Below the pieces are notes generated by a model, which did no database searches, had not been told where the DNA came from, and saw only the letters and a program-made list of their open reading frames with translations. The position numbers and the translations under genes are program-made. DNA of 51,393 nt. It comes from Mycobacterium sp. (lineage in GTDB: Bacteria; Actinomycetota; Actinomycetes; Mycobacteriales; Mycobacteriaceae). How positions within the stretch are numbered: the stretch's first letter is position 1; each line of letters opens with the position of its first letter. Of the stretch, positions 19,327 to 27,714 are shown in pieces. The DNA lies in contig NZ_JAFBAR010000008.1 of NCBI RefSeq assembly GCF_019247635.1, positions 1-51,393 of the forward strand, in the 5' to 3' direction.

Positions 19327-21438
19327 TTAGCGCGGCAGCCCCAACAGCCGCTCGGCGGCCAAGGTGAGCAGGATCTGCTCGGTACCGCCGGCGATCGTCA
19401 GGCAGCGACTGTTGAGGAAGTCGTAGACCGCGTGGCTGTCGACGGCGCCGGCGCCCTCGGAGATGTCCATGGTCATTTCGGCTAACGCCTGCCGGTAGCG
19501 AACTCCGATGAGTTTGCGGACGCTGGATTGCGCGCCCGGGTCCTGACCGCCGACGGCAAGTTGGGCGATGCGTTGATCGAGCAGCGCGCCGGCCTGGGCG
19601 AGGACGATCAGGCGCGCCAGCCGGTCCTGCTCGGCGACGTCGAAGTCGATCTCGCCGACGAGCTTGAGCAGGTCCTCCATCGGGTTGCCCAGCGCGGTGC
19701 CGGATGCCATCGCGATCCGCTCATTGGCCAGCGTGGTCCGCGCCAGCCGCCAACCGTCGTTCACCGTGCCCACGATCATCTCGTCGGGAACGAACACGTT
19801 GTCCAGGAACACCTCGTTGAACAGCGAGTGGCCGGTCATCTCACGCAGTGGTCGGATCTCGATTCCGGGCGATTTCATGTCCACCAGGAAGTAGGTGATG
19901 CCTTTGTGCTTGGGAGCATTTTGGTCCGTTCTCGCCAGACACACGCCCCAACGCGCCTTATGCGCGGCCGACGTCCACACCTTCTGCCCGGTGAGCAGCC
20001 AACCACCGTCACCGCGCACCGCTTTGGTGCGCAGGGACGCCAGGTCGGATCCGGCCCCCGGCTCGGAAAACAGTTGGCACCAAAGGAAGTCGCCGCGGAC
20101 GGTGGCTGGGACGAAGCGCTCGATCTGTTCGGGTGTGCCGTGCTCGAGGATGGTCGGCGCTGCCCACCAGCCGATCACCAGGTCCGGCCGCGCCACCCCG
20201 GCCGCCGCCAACTCCTGATCGATCAACAGCTGCTGGGCGGGTGTGGCGCCGCGGCCGTAGGGCGGCGGCCAGTGCGGCGCCTGCAGGCCGGTCTCGGCCA
20301 GGGCCACTTGCCGCTTCTCCTCGGGCAGCGCGGCGATCTGCGCGACGGCCGCAGCGATCTCCGGTCGCTGCCCCTCCACCTCAGTGAGGTCGATACCCAG
20401 CTGGCGCCGAACGCCGTCCTGAGTCAGCGCCGTGACGCGGCGCAGCCAGCGTTCCACGCCTCCGAGGAACTGACCGGTGCCGTGGGCACGGCGCAGGTAC
20501 AGATGCGCGTCGTGTTCCCAGGTGCAACCGATGCCACCGAGCACCTGGATGCAGTCTTTGGCGTTCGCCTTTGCCGCGGCGATGCCGATGCTCGCGGCCG
20601 TGGCCGCCGCGATCGACAGCTGCTGGGCGTCTGAATCTCCCGCGGCGCGGGCCGCATCTGCGGCGGCCACCTCGGCCTGCTCGGCGCGGCACAACATCTC
20701 CGCGCACAGGTGCTTGATGGCCTGAAAGCTGCCGATCGGCTTGCCGAACTGTTCGCGCACCTTGGCGTAGGCAACCGCGGTATCCAGCGCCCATCGCGTC
20801 ACGCCGGCCGCCTCGGCCGCCAGCACGGTAGCCGCCAGGTCCTCGACCCGCCGGCCCGCCGCGGCCAGGGCGGTCGCCGGCGCCGACTGCAAGCTCACCC
20901 GGGCCAAGGGCCGGGAAAAATCGGTGGCCTTCAGCGGTTCTACCGACACGCCGTCGCTGGTGGCGTCGACCAGCAGCCAACCCCCGTCGGAGGGAAGCAA
21001 CAGCACACCGCCAGCCGCAGCGCCGTGCACCCACGGCGCGGTGCCCGACGCGCGCGACGCTGCGGCGTCAAAGTGGATGTCAGCGCTTAGAGCTGCCCCG
21101 GCGGAGAGTTCGCCCGAAGCGAGCGCGGCCAACAATTCAGGGTCGTCGACGACGAGGGTACCCAGCGCGGTGGTCGCGACGGGCCCCGGAACCAGTGCCT
21201 TGGCGGCCTCTTCGACCATTGCGCAGAGATCCTCGATGCTGCCGCCCGCGCCACCGTGCTGCTCCGGCACTGCGACGCCGAACAACCCCAGCTCGGCCAG
21301 TCCGGCGAAGACTGGTCGCCACGCGTCCGCATCCCCTCGTTCGACGCTGCGGGTCGCCGCACTGCAGGCCGTACTTTGAGCCCAGTCGCGCACCAACTCC
21401 CGCGCTGCGAACTGTTCGTCGGTGACGGTCGCTACCAC
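19327..21438 (-). CDS. fadE34: FadE34 (ChsE3), two-domain acyl-CoA dehydrogenase of the sterol side chain
   Basis: 703 residues made of two fused ACAD halves. The first (about 1-330) is beta-like with YAKVREQFGKPIGSFQAIKH and GGIGCTWEHDAHLYLRRAHG. The second (about 370-703) is alpha-like with CQLFSEPGAGSDLASLRTKA, LLTGQKVWTSAAHKARW and GGTEQILLTLAAERLLGLPR. The fusion does in one chain what FadE31/32-type pairs do as heteromers. It desaturates C26-oyl-CoA sterol side chains. The start is GTG 21438 (MVATVTDEQ); the 20-codon extension runs into the repeat region and is rejected. It is divergent from kstR and shares its operator region. Confidence 0.92.
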   Translation of the reverse strand: MVATVTDEQFAARELVRDWAQSTACSAATRSVERGDADAWRPVFAGLAELGLFGVAVPEQHGGAGGSIEDLCAMVEEAAKALVPGPVATTALGTLVVDDPELLAALASGELSAGAALSADIHFDAAASRASGTAPWVHGAAAGGVLLLPSDGGWLLVDATSDGVSVEPLKATDFSRPLARVSLQSAPATALAAAGRRVEDLAATVLAAEAAGVTRWALDTAVAYAKVREQFGKPIGSFQAIKHLCAEMLCRAEQAEVAAADAARAAGDSDAQQLSIAAATAASIGIAAAKANAKDCIQVLGGIGCTWEHDAHLYLRRAHGTGQFLGGVERWLRRVTALTQDGVRRQLGIDLTEVEGQRPEIAAAVAQIAALPEEKRQVALAETGLQAPHWPPPYGRGATPAQQLLIDQELAAAGVARPDLVIGWWAAPTILEHGTPEQIERFVPATVRGDFLWCQLFSEPGAGSDLASLRTKAVRGDGGWLLTGQKVWTSAAHKARWGVCLARTDQNAPKHKGITYFLVDMKSPGIEIRPLREMTGHSLFNEVFLDNVFVPDEMIVGTVNDGWRLARTTLANERIAMASGTALGNPMEDLLKLVGEIDFDVAEQDRLARLIVLAQAGALLDQRIAQLAVGGQDPGAQSSVRKLIGVRYRQALAEMTMDISEGAGAVDSHAVYDFLNSRCLTIAGGTEQILLTLAAERLLGLPR

Positions 21439-21469
21439 GTGTGAGTCCTTCGCCTCGTCGAGATCACAG

Positions 21470-21570
21470 GTCCGATTCCTCCTCGGGTTACTGCGCAACC
21501 CGCATCGTCATCCGACTCGTCCTGATTGTCCGATTCCTCCTCGGGTTACTGCGCAACCCGCATCGTCATC
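21470..21570. repeat. Direct repeat of 43 bp (58-bp period) with internal hairpins in the fadE34 leader
   Basis: Bases 21470-21512 recur exactly at 21528-21570. With one mismatch the identity runs to 48 bases. Each copy holds the palindrome CGGGTT-actgcgc-AACCCG, so two identical 6-bp stem-loops would form. The array lies between the fadE34 GTG (21438) and the KstR operator (21575), so it should be transcribed as the fadE34 5' leader. Confidence 0.9.
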
Positions 21571-21574
21571 GGAC

Positions 21575-21588
21575 TAGAACGTGTTCTA
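21575..21588. promoter_or_regulatory. KstR operator between fadE34 and kstR
   Basis: TAGAACGTGTTCTA fits TnnAACnnGTTnnA completely and is nearly a perfect palindrome. It lies in the divergent region and should give autoregulation of kstR together with repression of fadE34. Confidence 0.92.
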
Positions 21589-21729
21589 ATAGTGCAATAG
21601 ATCCAGCGTCAAGTCGAACCGCATTACAGCAGGAACAGGCGGTTGTCCCGAGCGCGGGAGGTGGGAAATTTACGCGCATCATGCGTATCGTTTGCGAACG
21701 AACCGCCCGGAACAGGAGCAGCCCATCAG

Positions 21730-22401
21730 ATGTCGCCAGCGAACACGAGTTCCGACCGCGCAGCTGATGCCCAGCCCCGCGAGGTCATGAACGTGGCGGT
21801 ACTGGCTGAATCCGAACTCGGCTCCGAGGCGCAGCGCGAGCGTCGCAAACGCATCCTGGACGCCACTATGGCCATCGCCTCGAAAGGCGGCTACGAGGCC
21901 GTACAGATGCGTGCCGTCGCGGACCGCGCCGACGTGGCGGTCGGGACCCTGTACCGGTATTTCCCGTCGAAGGTGCACCTGCTCGTATCAGCCCTGGGCC
22001 GGGAGTTCAGCCGCATCGACGCCAAAACCGACCGCTCCCCGGTTGCCGGCGCCACCCCATTCCAGCGGCTGAACTTCATGGTCGGCAGGCTCAACCGCGC
22101 GATGCAGCGCAACCCGCTACTCACCGAGGCCATGGCTCGCGCGTACGTCTTCGCCGACGCTTCGGCGGCCAGCGAGGTGGACCAGGTCGAGAAGCTCATC
22201 GACTCCATGTTCGCGCGGGCGATGAGCGACGGTGAGCCGACAGAGGACCAGTACCACATCGCCAGGGTGATCTCCGACGTGTGGCTGTCGAACCTGCTGG
22301 CTTGGCTCACCCGGCGCGCCTCAGCGACTGATGTCAGCAAACGGCTGGACCTGGCCGTGCGGCTGCTCATCGGCGACCAGAACGGCGGTAACACGGGCTA
22401 A
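21730..22401 (+). CDS. kstR: KstR, TetR-family repressor of cholesterol catabolism
   Basis: 223 residues from ATG 21730. A TetR helix-turn-helix (RRKRILDATMAIASKGGYEAVQ ... VAVGTLYRYFPSKVHLL) is followed by a helical ligand domain (FQRLNFMVGRLNRAMQRNPLL, YHIARVISDVWLSNLLAWL). KstR represses upper sterol catabolism genes and is released by 3-oxo-cholest-4-en-26-oyl-CoA. ATG 21787 (MNVAVLAESE) is a serious alternative start: all conserved sequence lies after it, and the residues before it look unstructured. The gene converges on the LacI-type gene with a 4-base 3' overlap. Confidence 0.93.
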   Translation: MSPANTSSDRAADAQPREVMNVAVLAESELGSEAQRERRKRILDATMAIASKGGYEAVQMRAVADRADVAVGTLYRYFPSKVHLLVSALGREFSRIDAKTDRSPVAGATPFQRLNFMVGRLNRAMQRNPLLTEAMARAYVFADASAASEVDQVEKLIDSMFARAMSDGEPTEDQYHIARVISDVWLSNLLAWLTRRASATDVSKRLDLAVRLLIGDQNGGNTG

Positions 22402-23477
22402 GCAGGGGGCCCTGCGGTGCGCCCGCGGATCAGCTCGGTGTCCAGCAGCTCGACGACCGGCAGGCCCGACCGGGGCGGCTTTTGCAGCAGTTCGCCTGCC
22501 CGACGACCCTTGTGCAGGCTCGGCTGCGACACCGTGGTCAGGCCGCGGTTGATCGCCTCGGCCCCTCCGTCGAAGCCGGTCAGAGTCATCTGCCCCGGGA
22601 CATAAATGCCATGTGCCCGAAGGTAATCCATTGCCGACAGCGCCAGCACGTCGGCGGTGCACATCAAGGCGGTAATCCGTGGATTGGCCTCCAGTGCGAC
22701 CTTGGCGGCGGCTCCTCCGGACGTGGGCAGGTTTTCATAGCTTTCCACCACGGTCAACGAATCCGGGTCTAGGCCGGCGGCCGTCATCGCCTCCCAGACT
22801 CCGACGATGCGTTCGCGTTGCACATCGAAAGTCGCCGACTGCAGTCGCTCGGCGTCCACCAGGTCTTGCCGCCGATCCCGGCCCAACCGCATGGTCAGCA
22901 AACCGATATCACGATGTCCCAGCCCGATGACGTAGTCGGCGAGGCCGCGCATCGCTGCCCGGTCGTCGATGCCCACCCGCGAGACGCCGGGAAGGTTCTT
23001 GGGCTGATCAACCACCACGACAGGCAGCCGACGCTGCAGAACGACCTGCAGGTAGGGATCGTCCTCGCACACCGAATACACCACGAAGCCGTCCACGCCC
23101 GCAGACAGCACGGCCGCCGTGCCGTCGGCCTGACTGCGGCTGGGGCCGACTGCCACCAACATCAGCCCCTGCCCGGCTCCTTCGCATGATTGCGCCACTC
23201 CCGCAACGAAATCCCGCGCTGCCGGGTCGCTGAAGAAATGCGTCAGCGGTTCGGCCATGACCAACCCGACGGCACCGGCCTTGCGGGTTCGCAACGACCG
23301 CGCCACCGGGTCGGGTCCCGCGTAGCCCATCCGCTTGGCCGTGGCCAGCACCCGCTCGCGCAGTTCCGGCGAGAGCTGGTCCGGTCGGTTGAAGGCATTG
23401 GAGACGGTGGTGCGCGAGACCTTGAGTTCGGCTGCCAACGACGCCAGAGTCGCCCGCCTGCGCGGTGTGGGACTCAC
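22398..23477 (-). CDS. LacI-family transcriptional regulator
   Basis: 359 residues. The N-terminal LacI helix-turn-helix and hinge are clear (TLASLAAELKVSRTTVSNAFN, LSPELRERVLATAKRMGYAGPDPVARSLR). A periplasmic-binding-protein-like sugar or effector domain follows (VDGFVVYSV, LTLTGFDGGAEAINRGLTTVSQP). The start is GTG 23477. The position next to kstR matches Rv3575c. Target and effector are unknown. Its upstream region faces the zinc transporter operon (132 bases between starts), so local or self regulation is possible, but I see no clear LacI palindrome. Confidence 0.88.
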   Translation of the reverse strand: MSPTPRRRATLASLAAELKVSRTTVSNAFNRPDQLSPELRERVLATAKRMGYAGPDPVARSLRTRKAGAVGLVMAEPLTHFFSDPAARDFVAGVAQSCEGAGQGLMLVAVGPSRSQADGTAAVLSAGVDGFVVYSVCEDDPYLQVVLQRRLPVVVVDQPKNLPGVSRVGIDDRAAMRGLADYVIGLGHRDIGLLTMRLGRDRRQDLVDAERLQSATFDVQRERIVGVWEAMTAAGLDPDSLTVVESYENLPTSGGAAAKVALEANPRITALMCTADVLALSAMDYLRAHGIYVPGQMTLTGFDGGAEAINRGLTTVSQPSLHKGRRAGELLQKPPRSGLPVVELLDTELIRGRTAGPPA

Positions 23478-23549
23478 GATCGGTGAGGCTACTCGAACGT
23501 CGGGCGACTCGACGGCTGCCGCATACCGCCTCAGCTGCCCACTTTCTGA

Positions 23550-23567
23550 TGGAAACGATTTTCATTA
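23550..23567 (+). promoter_or_regulatory. Zur-like box and -10 element upstream of the zinc transporter
   Basis: TGGAAACGATTTTCATTA differs at two positions from the mycobacterial Zur palindrome as I know it (TGAAAATGATTTTCATTA). A TATTAT -10-like hexamer follows at 23569-23574, so a bound Zur would occlude the promoter. The GC-poor stretch stands out against its surroundings. The transporter begins 43 bases downstream. Confidence 0.72.
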
Positions 23568-23609
23568 GTATTATGGGTCGGCCGATGGGGCGGCGGAGAG
23601 GAAACGAGC

Positions 23610-24518
23610 GTGCGACGGGCTCATCGGGCAGCAACCGCGTTGGTCCTTGCTGCCTTCCTGATCGCTTCGACCGCGCTGACCGGCTGCGGTGATCGGTCAG
23701 GCACGAATTCCGCGACGGTGGTGGCATCCACCGACGTGTGGGGCAGTGTCGCGCGCGCCGTCGCCGGCGGCCACATCCCGGTCCAGTCCATCCTGACCGG
23801 CGCCAACGCAGATCCACACTCGTACACGGCCAGTCCGTCCGACGCCGCGGCGATCGTCGACGCCGCCCTGGTGATCTACAACGGCGGCGGTTACGACCCC
23901 TGGGTTGACCAGGTGCTGGCCCGGCATCCATCAGTCAAATCGGTTGATGCGTATGCATTTCTCAGGGCACCCGCCCAGGGTGCCGAGCCCGCCAACGAGC
24001 ACGTGTTCTACGACCTGAGCGTCGCCAAGGCCGTCGCCTCCTCGATCGCCGACAAGCTGGCGAGCATCGACCCGGGCCATGCTGCCGACTATCGGAGCAA
24101 CGCCGCGGCCTTCTGCCGCAGCGCCGACGCGATTGCCAGCTCCGAACGCGCCATCGCCAGCGCATACCCCGACGCGGGCGTCGTCGCGACCGAGCCGGTG
24201 GTGTACTACCTGCTGGCGGGCTCTGGCCTGGTTGACCGCACCCCTGCCGCCTTCAGCGCGGCAACCGAGGACGACACCGATCCCTCCCCGGCGGACATGG
24301 CGTCCGTCCTCGAGCTGATCAAGCGGCGCCAGGTGGCCGCCCTGCTGGTCAACCCGCAGACCTCCACCGCCGCGACAACCGGCCTGGAAGACGCCGCCCG
24401 GCGGGCGGGCGTGCCGGTGACCGAGGTCACCGAAACCTTGCCGGACGGCACCGACTACCTGACCTGGCAGCGCACCACCGTCAACCGCCTGGTCGCCGCC
24501 CTTCAATCGAGCCGATAG
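23610..24518 (+). CDS. Zinc/manganese ABC transporter substrate-binding lipoprotein (ZnuA/TroA type)
   Basis: 302 residues starting at GTG 23610 behind GGAGAGGAAA. The lipoprotein signal ends in LTGC (C26). The cluster A-I metal-binding fold shows a metal histidine in NADPHSYTASP, a second in ANEHVFYDL, and a glutamate or acid in VVATEPVVYY and later segments. There is no His-rich loop. It would capture Zn2+ (or Mn2+) outside the membrane for the two following genes. The Zur-like box upstream favours zinc. This operon is not present at this point in M. tuberculosis. Confidence 0.87.
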   Translation: MRRAHRAATALVLAAFLIASTALTGCGDRSGTNSATVVASTDVWGSVARAVAGGHIPVQSILTGANADPHSYTASPSDAAAIVDAALVIYNGGGYDPWVDQVLARHPSVKSVDAYAFLRAPAQGAEPANEHVFYDLSVAKAVASSIADKLASIDPGHAADYRSNAAAFCRSADAIASSERAIASAYPDAGVVATEPVVYYLLAGSGLVDRTPAAFSAATEDDTDPSPADMASVLELIKRRQVAALLVNPQTSTAATTGLEDAARRAGVPVTEVTETLPDGTDYLTWQRTTVNRLVAALQSSR

Positions 24519-24521
24519 ACC

Positions 24522-25355
24522 ATGCTGGTAACCCGCGACCCCACCGTTTCGCTCACCGACGCCCGGCTCGCCTTCGGCGACCGGGTGCTGTGGGACCACC
24601 TGGACCTCTCGGTGTCACCCGGCGAGTTCATCGCGGTGTTGGGTCCCAACGGCACCGGCAAGACATCGTTGCTCAAGGTGCTGCTGGGACAGTTGCCGCT
24701 GAATGCCGGCGTCGCGTTGCTGGACGGCAAGCGGATCACCTCGAGAAGTGGACGCATCGGCTACGTGCCGCAACACCGTGCGATCGATCACGACGTGGTC
24801 CTGCGCGGACGCGACCTGGTTCAGCTGGGCATCGACGGCCGCAATTGGGGCGGTATGCCGCTGCGGTCCGCCGGGCGGGCACGGCGGCGCGCGGCGGTAC
24901 GAGAAGCGCTGCGCCAGGTCAATGGCGAACAGCTCGCCGACGTCCGGGTCGGAGTGATGTCGGGTGGGGAGCTGCAGCGGGCGCGCATCGCCCAGGCATT
25001 GGTCAGCGACCCGATGCTGTTGCTGTGCGACGAACCGTTGCTGGCACTGGACCCGGCCAACGCCAAGCTGATTTCGGCGCTGATCGACCGTCGCCGCCGC
25101 GAGGCCGGCACCGCGGTCATCGTCGTCACCCACGAGGTCAACCCCATCCTGCCGTATGTGGACCGGGTGTTGTACCTGGTTGACGGCCGGTTCCGGATCG
25201 GCACCGTCGAGCAGGTGATGACCACCGAGACGCTGTCCGAGCTCTACCGCGCCGACATTCAGGTGGTCAAGGTCAAGGGCCGCTACGTCGTGGTCGGCGA
25301 GGCAGCGCCCGGCTATCCGCCGCACGACGACCTGGCAGACGGGCGGGCCGGATGA
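24522..25355 (+). CDS. Metal ABC transporter ATP-binding protein (ZnuC type)
   Basis: 277 residues with Walker A GPNGTGKT (41-48), a Q-loop region (IGYVPQHR), signature MSGGELQRARIAQAL, Walker B LLLCDEPLLALD and a switch histidine in VIVVTHEVN. It energises zinc import with the permease encoded next. It starts 3 bases after the binding-protein stop and overlaps the permease start as ATGA. The metal specificity is inferred from the operon. Confidence 0.9.
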   Translation: MLVTRDPTVSLTDARLAFGDRVLWDHLDLSVSPGEFIAVLGPNGTGKTSLLKVLLGQLPLNAGVALLDGKRITSRSGRIGYVPQHRAIDHDVVLRGRDLVQLGIDGRNWGGMPLRSAGRARRRAAVREALRQVNGEQLADVRVGVMSGGELQRARIAQALVSDPMLLLCDEPLLALDPANAKLISALIDRRRREAGTAVIVVTHEVNPILPYVDRVLYLVDGRFRIGTVEQVMTTETLSELYRADIQVVKVKGRYVVVGEAAPGYPPHDDLADGRAG

Positions 25356-26200
25356 ACAACAGGCTCGCCGAGCTGCTGGCCCATCTGTTCTCCTTCGACA
25401 TCACCGCGCACCTGCTCACCCACGACTTCGTCCAACAGGCGCTGGCGGCGGCGGCCCTGCTGGGGCTGGTCGCCGGGTTGATCGGCCCGTTCATCGTGAT
25501 GCGTCAGATGTCGTTCGCTGTGCACGGCTCCAGCGAATTGTCGTTGACAGGAGCCGCTTTCGCGCTGCTGGCCGGGTTCGAAGTGGGCATCGGGGCGCTG
25601 ATCGGCAGCGCCCTGGCGGCAGCGCTCTTCGGCGTGCTGGGTCAGCGCGCCCGGGAACGCGATTCGGTGATCGGGGTGGTGCTGGCTTTCGGGATGGGCT
25701 TGGCCGTCCTGTTCATCCATCTCTATCCGGGCCGGTCCGGGACCAGTTTTGCCCTGTTGACCGGCCAGATCGTCGGGGTGGGTTACTCCGGGTTGGCGAT
25801 GTTGGCGCTGGTGTGTGTGCTCGTCGTCGCCGTGCTGGCGATCTGCTACCGGCCGTTGTTGTTCGCCACGGTCGATCCGGACGTCGCGGCGGCGCGCGGT
25901 GTTCCGGTGCGCGCGCTGGGCATCGTGTTCGCCGCGCTGGTTGGCGTGGTGGCAGCGCAGGCCGTGCAGATCGTCGGGGCGTTGTTGGTGATGTCGTTGC
26001 TGATCACACCGGCCGCCGCGGCCGCCCGGGTGGTGGCCTCGCCGGTGGCGGCGATCGTGGCCTCGGTGGTCTTCGCTGAAGTCTCCGCCGTCGGCGGCAT
26101 CGTGCTGTCTTTGGCGCCCGGCGTCCCCGTCTCGGTATTCGTCGCAACGATCTCGTTTGTGATCTATTTGCTGTGCTGGCTACTCCGGCCTCAGCGTTAG
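25352..26200 (+). CDS. Metal ABC transporter permease (ZnuB/ABC-3 type)
   Basis: 282 residues and very hydrophobic, with seven to eight transmembrane helices (ALAAAALLGLVAGLIGPFIV, VGYSGLAMLALVCVLVVAVL, VVAAQAVQIVGALLVMSLLI, LLWLLRPQR end). The segment GALLVMSLLITPAAAA is typical of the ABC-3 metal permease family. It is the last gene of the three-gene zinc-type transporter. The ATG at 25352 overlaps the ATPase gene stop. The short gap to lppH (47 bases) could allow read-through. Confidence 0.88.
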   Translation: MNNRLAELLAHLFSFDITAHLLTHDFVQQALAAAALLGLVAGLIGPFIVMRQMSFAVHGSSELSLTGAAFALLAGFEVGIGALIGSALAAALFGVLGQRARERDSVIGVVLAFGMGLAVLFIHLYPGRSGTSFALLTGQIVGVGYSGLAMLALVCVLVVAVLAICYRPLLFATVDPDVAAARGVPVRALGIVFAALVGVVAAQAVQIVGALLVMSLLITPAAAAARVVASPVAAIVASVVFAEVSAVGGIVLSLAPGVPVSVFVATISFVIYLLCWLLRPQR

Positions 26201-26247
26201 CCCGCGATTAAGCTTGTCGGACACCGGACAGGCAGGGGGACCAATAA

Positions 26248-26958
26248 GTGCGTCGGCAACTCGCGGGCCTTGCTTTGGCGAGTGTGTGCATGGTCGCCGG
26301 TGGCTGCACCACCGTGGTCGAAGGCAATGCCGTCGCGGCCGATAAGTCCGGCCCACTGCCCCAGACTCCGGTCCCGGTTAGCGCCCTTGACGGGTTGCTG
26401 CTGGACGCCAGCCAGGTCAACAGCGTGTTGGGTGCGACGTCGATGAAGGTCTGGTTCAGCACCAAGGCGCTGTGGGACTGGAGCAAAAACGTGTCCGACA
26501 AGAACTGCCTGGCCATCGACGGGCCCGCACAGGACGAGGTCTACTCCGGGACGGGTTGGACGGGCATGCGCGGCCAGCGCCTCGATGACAGCGTCGACGA
26601 CTCCAAGAAGCGCCAGCATTACACGATCCAGGCCGTCGTCGCCTTCCCGGCTGCGCAGGATGCCAGCGCGTTCTACAGCAGTTCGGTGCAGAGCTGGCAG
26701 AACTGCTCGAATCGCCGGTTCGCCGATGTCACACCCAATCAACCCGACACGGTGTGGACGGTGGCCGGCGTCACCAACGACAACGGCACGCTCAGCACGT
26801 CGCAGGTCCAGGAGGGTGGCGACGGGTGGACCTGCCAGCGCGCCCTCACGGTGCGTAACAACATCTCCATCGACGTCGTGACGTGCACGTACAACCAATC
26901 GGGTTCGACGGCCATCGAGATCGCTCAACAGATAGCGGCCAGGGCGGCTAAGCAGTAG
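26248..26958 (+). CDS. lppH: LppH, lipoprotein with PknH-like extracellular sensor domain
   Basis: 236 residues from GTG 26248. The signal peptide ends in a lipobox VAGGC (C20). The mature part matches the PknH extracellular sensor-like family: an SALDGLLLDASQVN opening, a WTGMRGQ centre, and four conserved cysteines (KNC, QNC, WTC, VTC) that should make two disulfides. It would be anchored at the outer face of the plasma membrane. The ligand is unknown. Position and length agree with Rv3576. A diverged copy follows directly. Confidence 0.86.
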   Translation: MRRQLAGLALASVCMVAGGCTTVVEGNAVAADKSGPLPQTPVPVSALDGLLLDASQVNSVLGATSMKVWFSTKALWDWSKNVSDKNCLAIDGPAQDEVYSGTGWTGMRGQRLDDSVDDSKKRQHYTIQAVVAFPAAQDASAFYSSSVQSWQNCSNRRFADVTPNQPDTVWTVAGVTNDNGTLSTSQVQEGGDGWTCQRALTVRNNISIDVVTCTYNQSGSTAIEIAQQIAARAAKQ

Positions 26959-26960
26959 GC

Positions 26961-27701
26961 ATGACATTGCGGCGCACCGTGTTGGCGGTGATCTGGGTGA
27001 CCGCCGTCTCCGCCACCGGAGGCACCGGGTGCATGAAGACGGTCGACGGGAGAGCGCTCGCCGCCCAAGCCCCGGGCCACGCCTCCGGGGCGGCGCCGAC
27101 CGCGACCAGCGCGGCGCCGCGAACCGTGCCGGTGACGGCGCTGGACGGACTCCTGCTGAGCCGCGACCAGATCGTCGCCGTGTCGGGTGGCGCCGACATG
27201 TCCCTGGTCAACACCATCAACAACACGTCGGACTCGGCGCAGCTGATCGACGATCGGGCCTGCCTCGGCCTCGCTTCGGTGGGTGATGTGACGGTCTATT
27301 CCGACAGCGGATGGGTGGGGATGCGCGGCAATCAATTCAGCACACCCAACGCCGTTTTGGCCGACGCGACCCAGCTCGCCTCGTCGTACACCGCCGCACG
27401 CGACGCCGGGGGTTTGCTGCAGCGCGCGGGTCAGGATTGGCAGGGGTGCGCGAACAAGCGCTTTGGCTTCCACTCCTCCAACGGCAACCACAGCCACTTT
27501 GACACCGGTCCCCTGAGCGCCACCGACACCCGCATCGCACTCACGATGCGGCAGGTCGAGGATGCCCGGTGGGCGTGTTCGCACGGACTGGCCGTGCAGA
27601 GCAACATTGTCATAGAAGCGCGAGTCTGCCTGCTCAACAAGGACACCGCCGCGGCGGTCAACAACCTGCTCGACCAAGTGGTTGCCAAGATCCCGCAGTA
27701 A
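26961..27701 (+). CDS. Second LppH-like lipoprotein (tandem paralogue)
   Basis: 246 residues from ATG 26961, 2 bases after the lppH stop. It has a lipoprotein signal with a GTGC box (C24), an Ala/Thr-rich linker, then the same domain as its neighbour: ALDGLLLSRDQIV, GWVGMRGNQF, and the four cysteines (RAC, QGC, WAC, RVC) at matching places. Sequence identity with the first copy is moderate by eye, so the duplication is not recent. It is probably co-transcribed. The ligand is unknown. Confidence 0.85.
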   Translation: MTLRRTVLAVIWVTAVSATGGTGCMKTVDGRALAAQAPGHASGAAPTATSAAPRTVPVTALDGLLLSRDQIVAVSGGADMSLVNTINNTSDSAQLIDDRACLGLASVGDVTVYSDSGWVGMRGNQFSTPNAVLADATQLASSYTAARDAGGLLQRAGQDWQGCANKRFGFHSSNGNHSHFDTGPLSATDTRIALTMRQVEDARWACSHGLAVQSNIVIEARVCLLNKDTAAAVNNLLDQVVAKIPQ

Positions 27702-27714
27702 GCGCAATAAGCTA

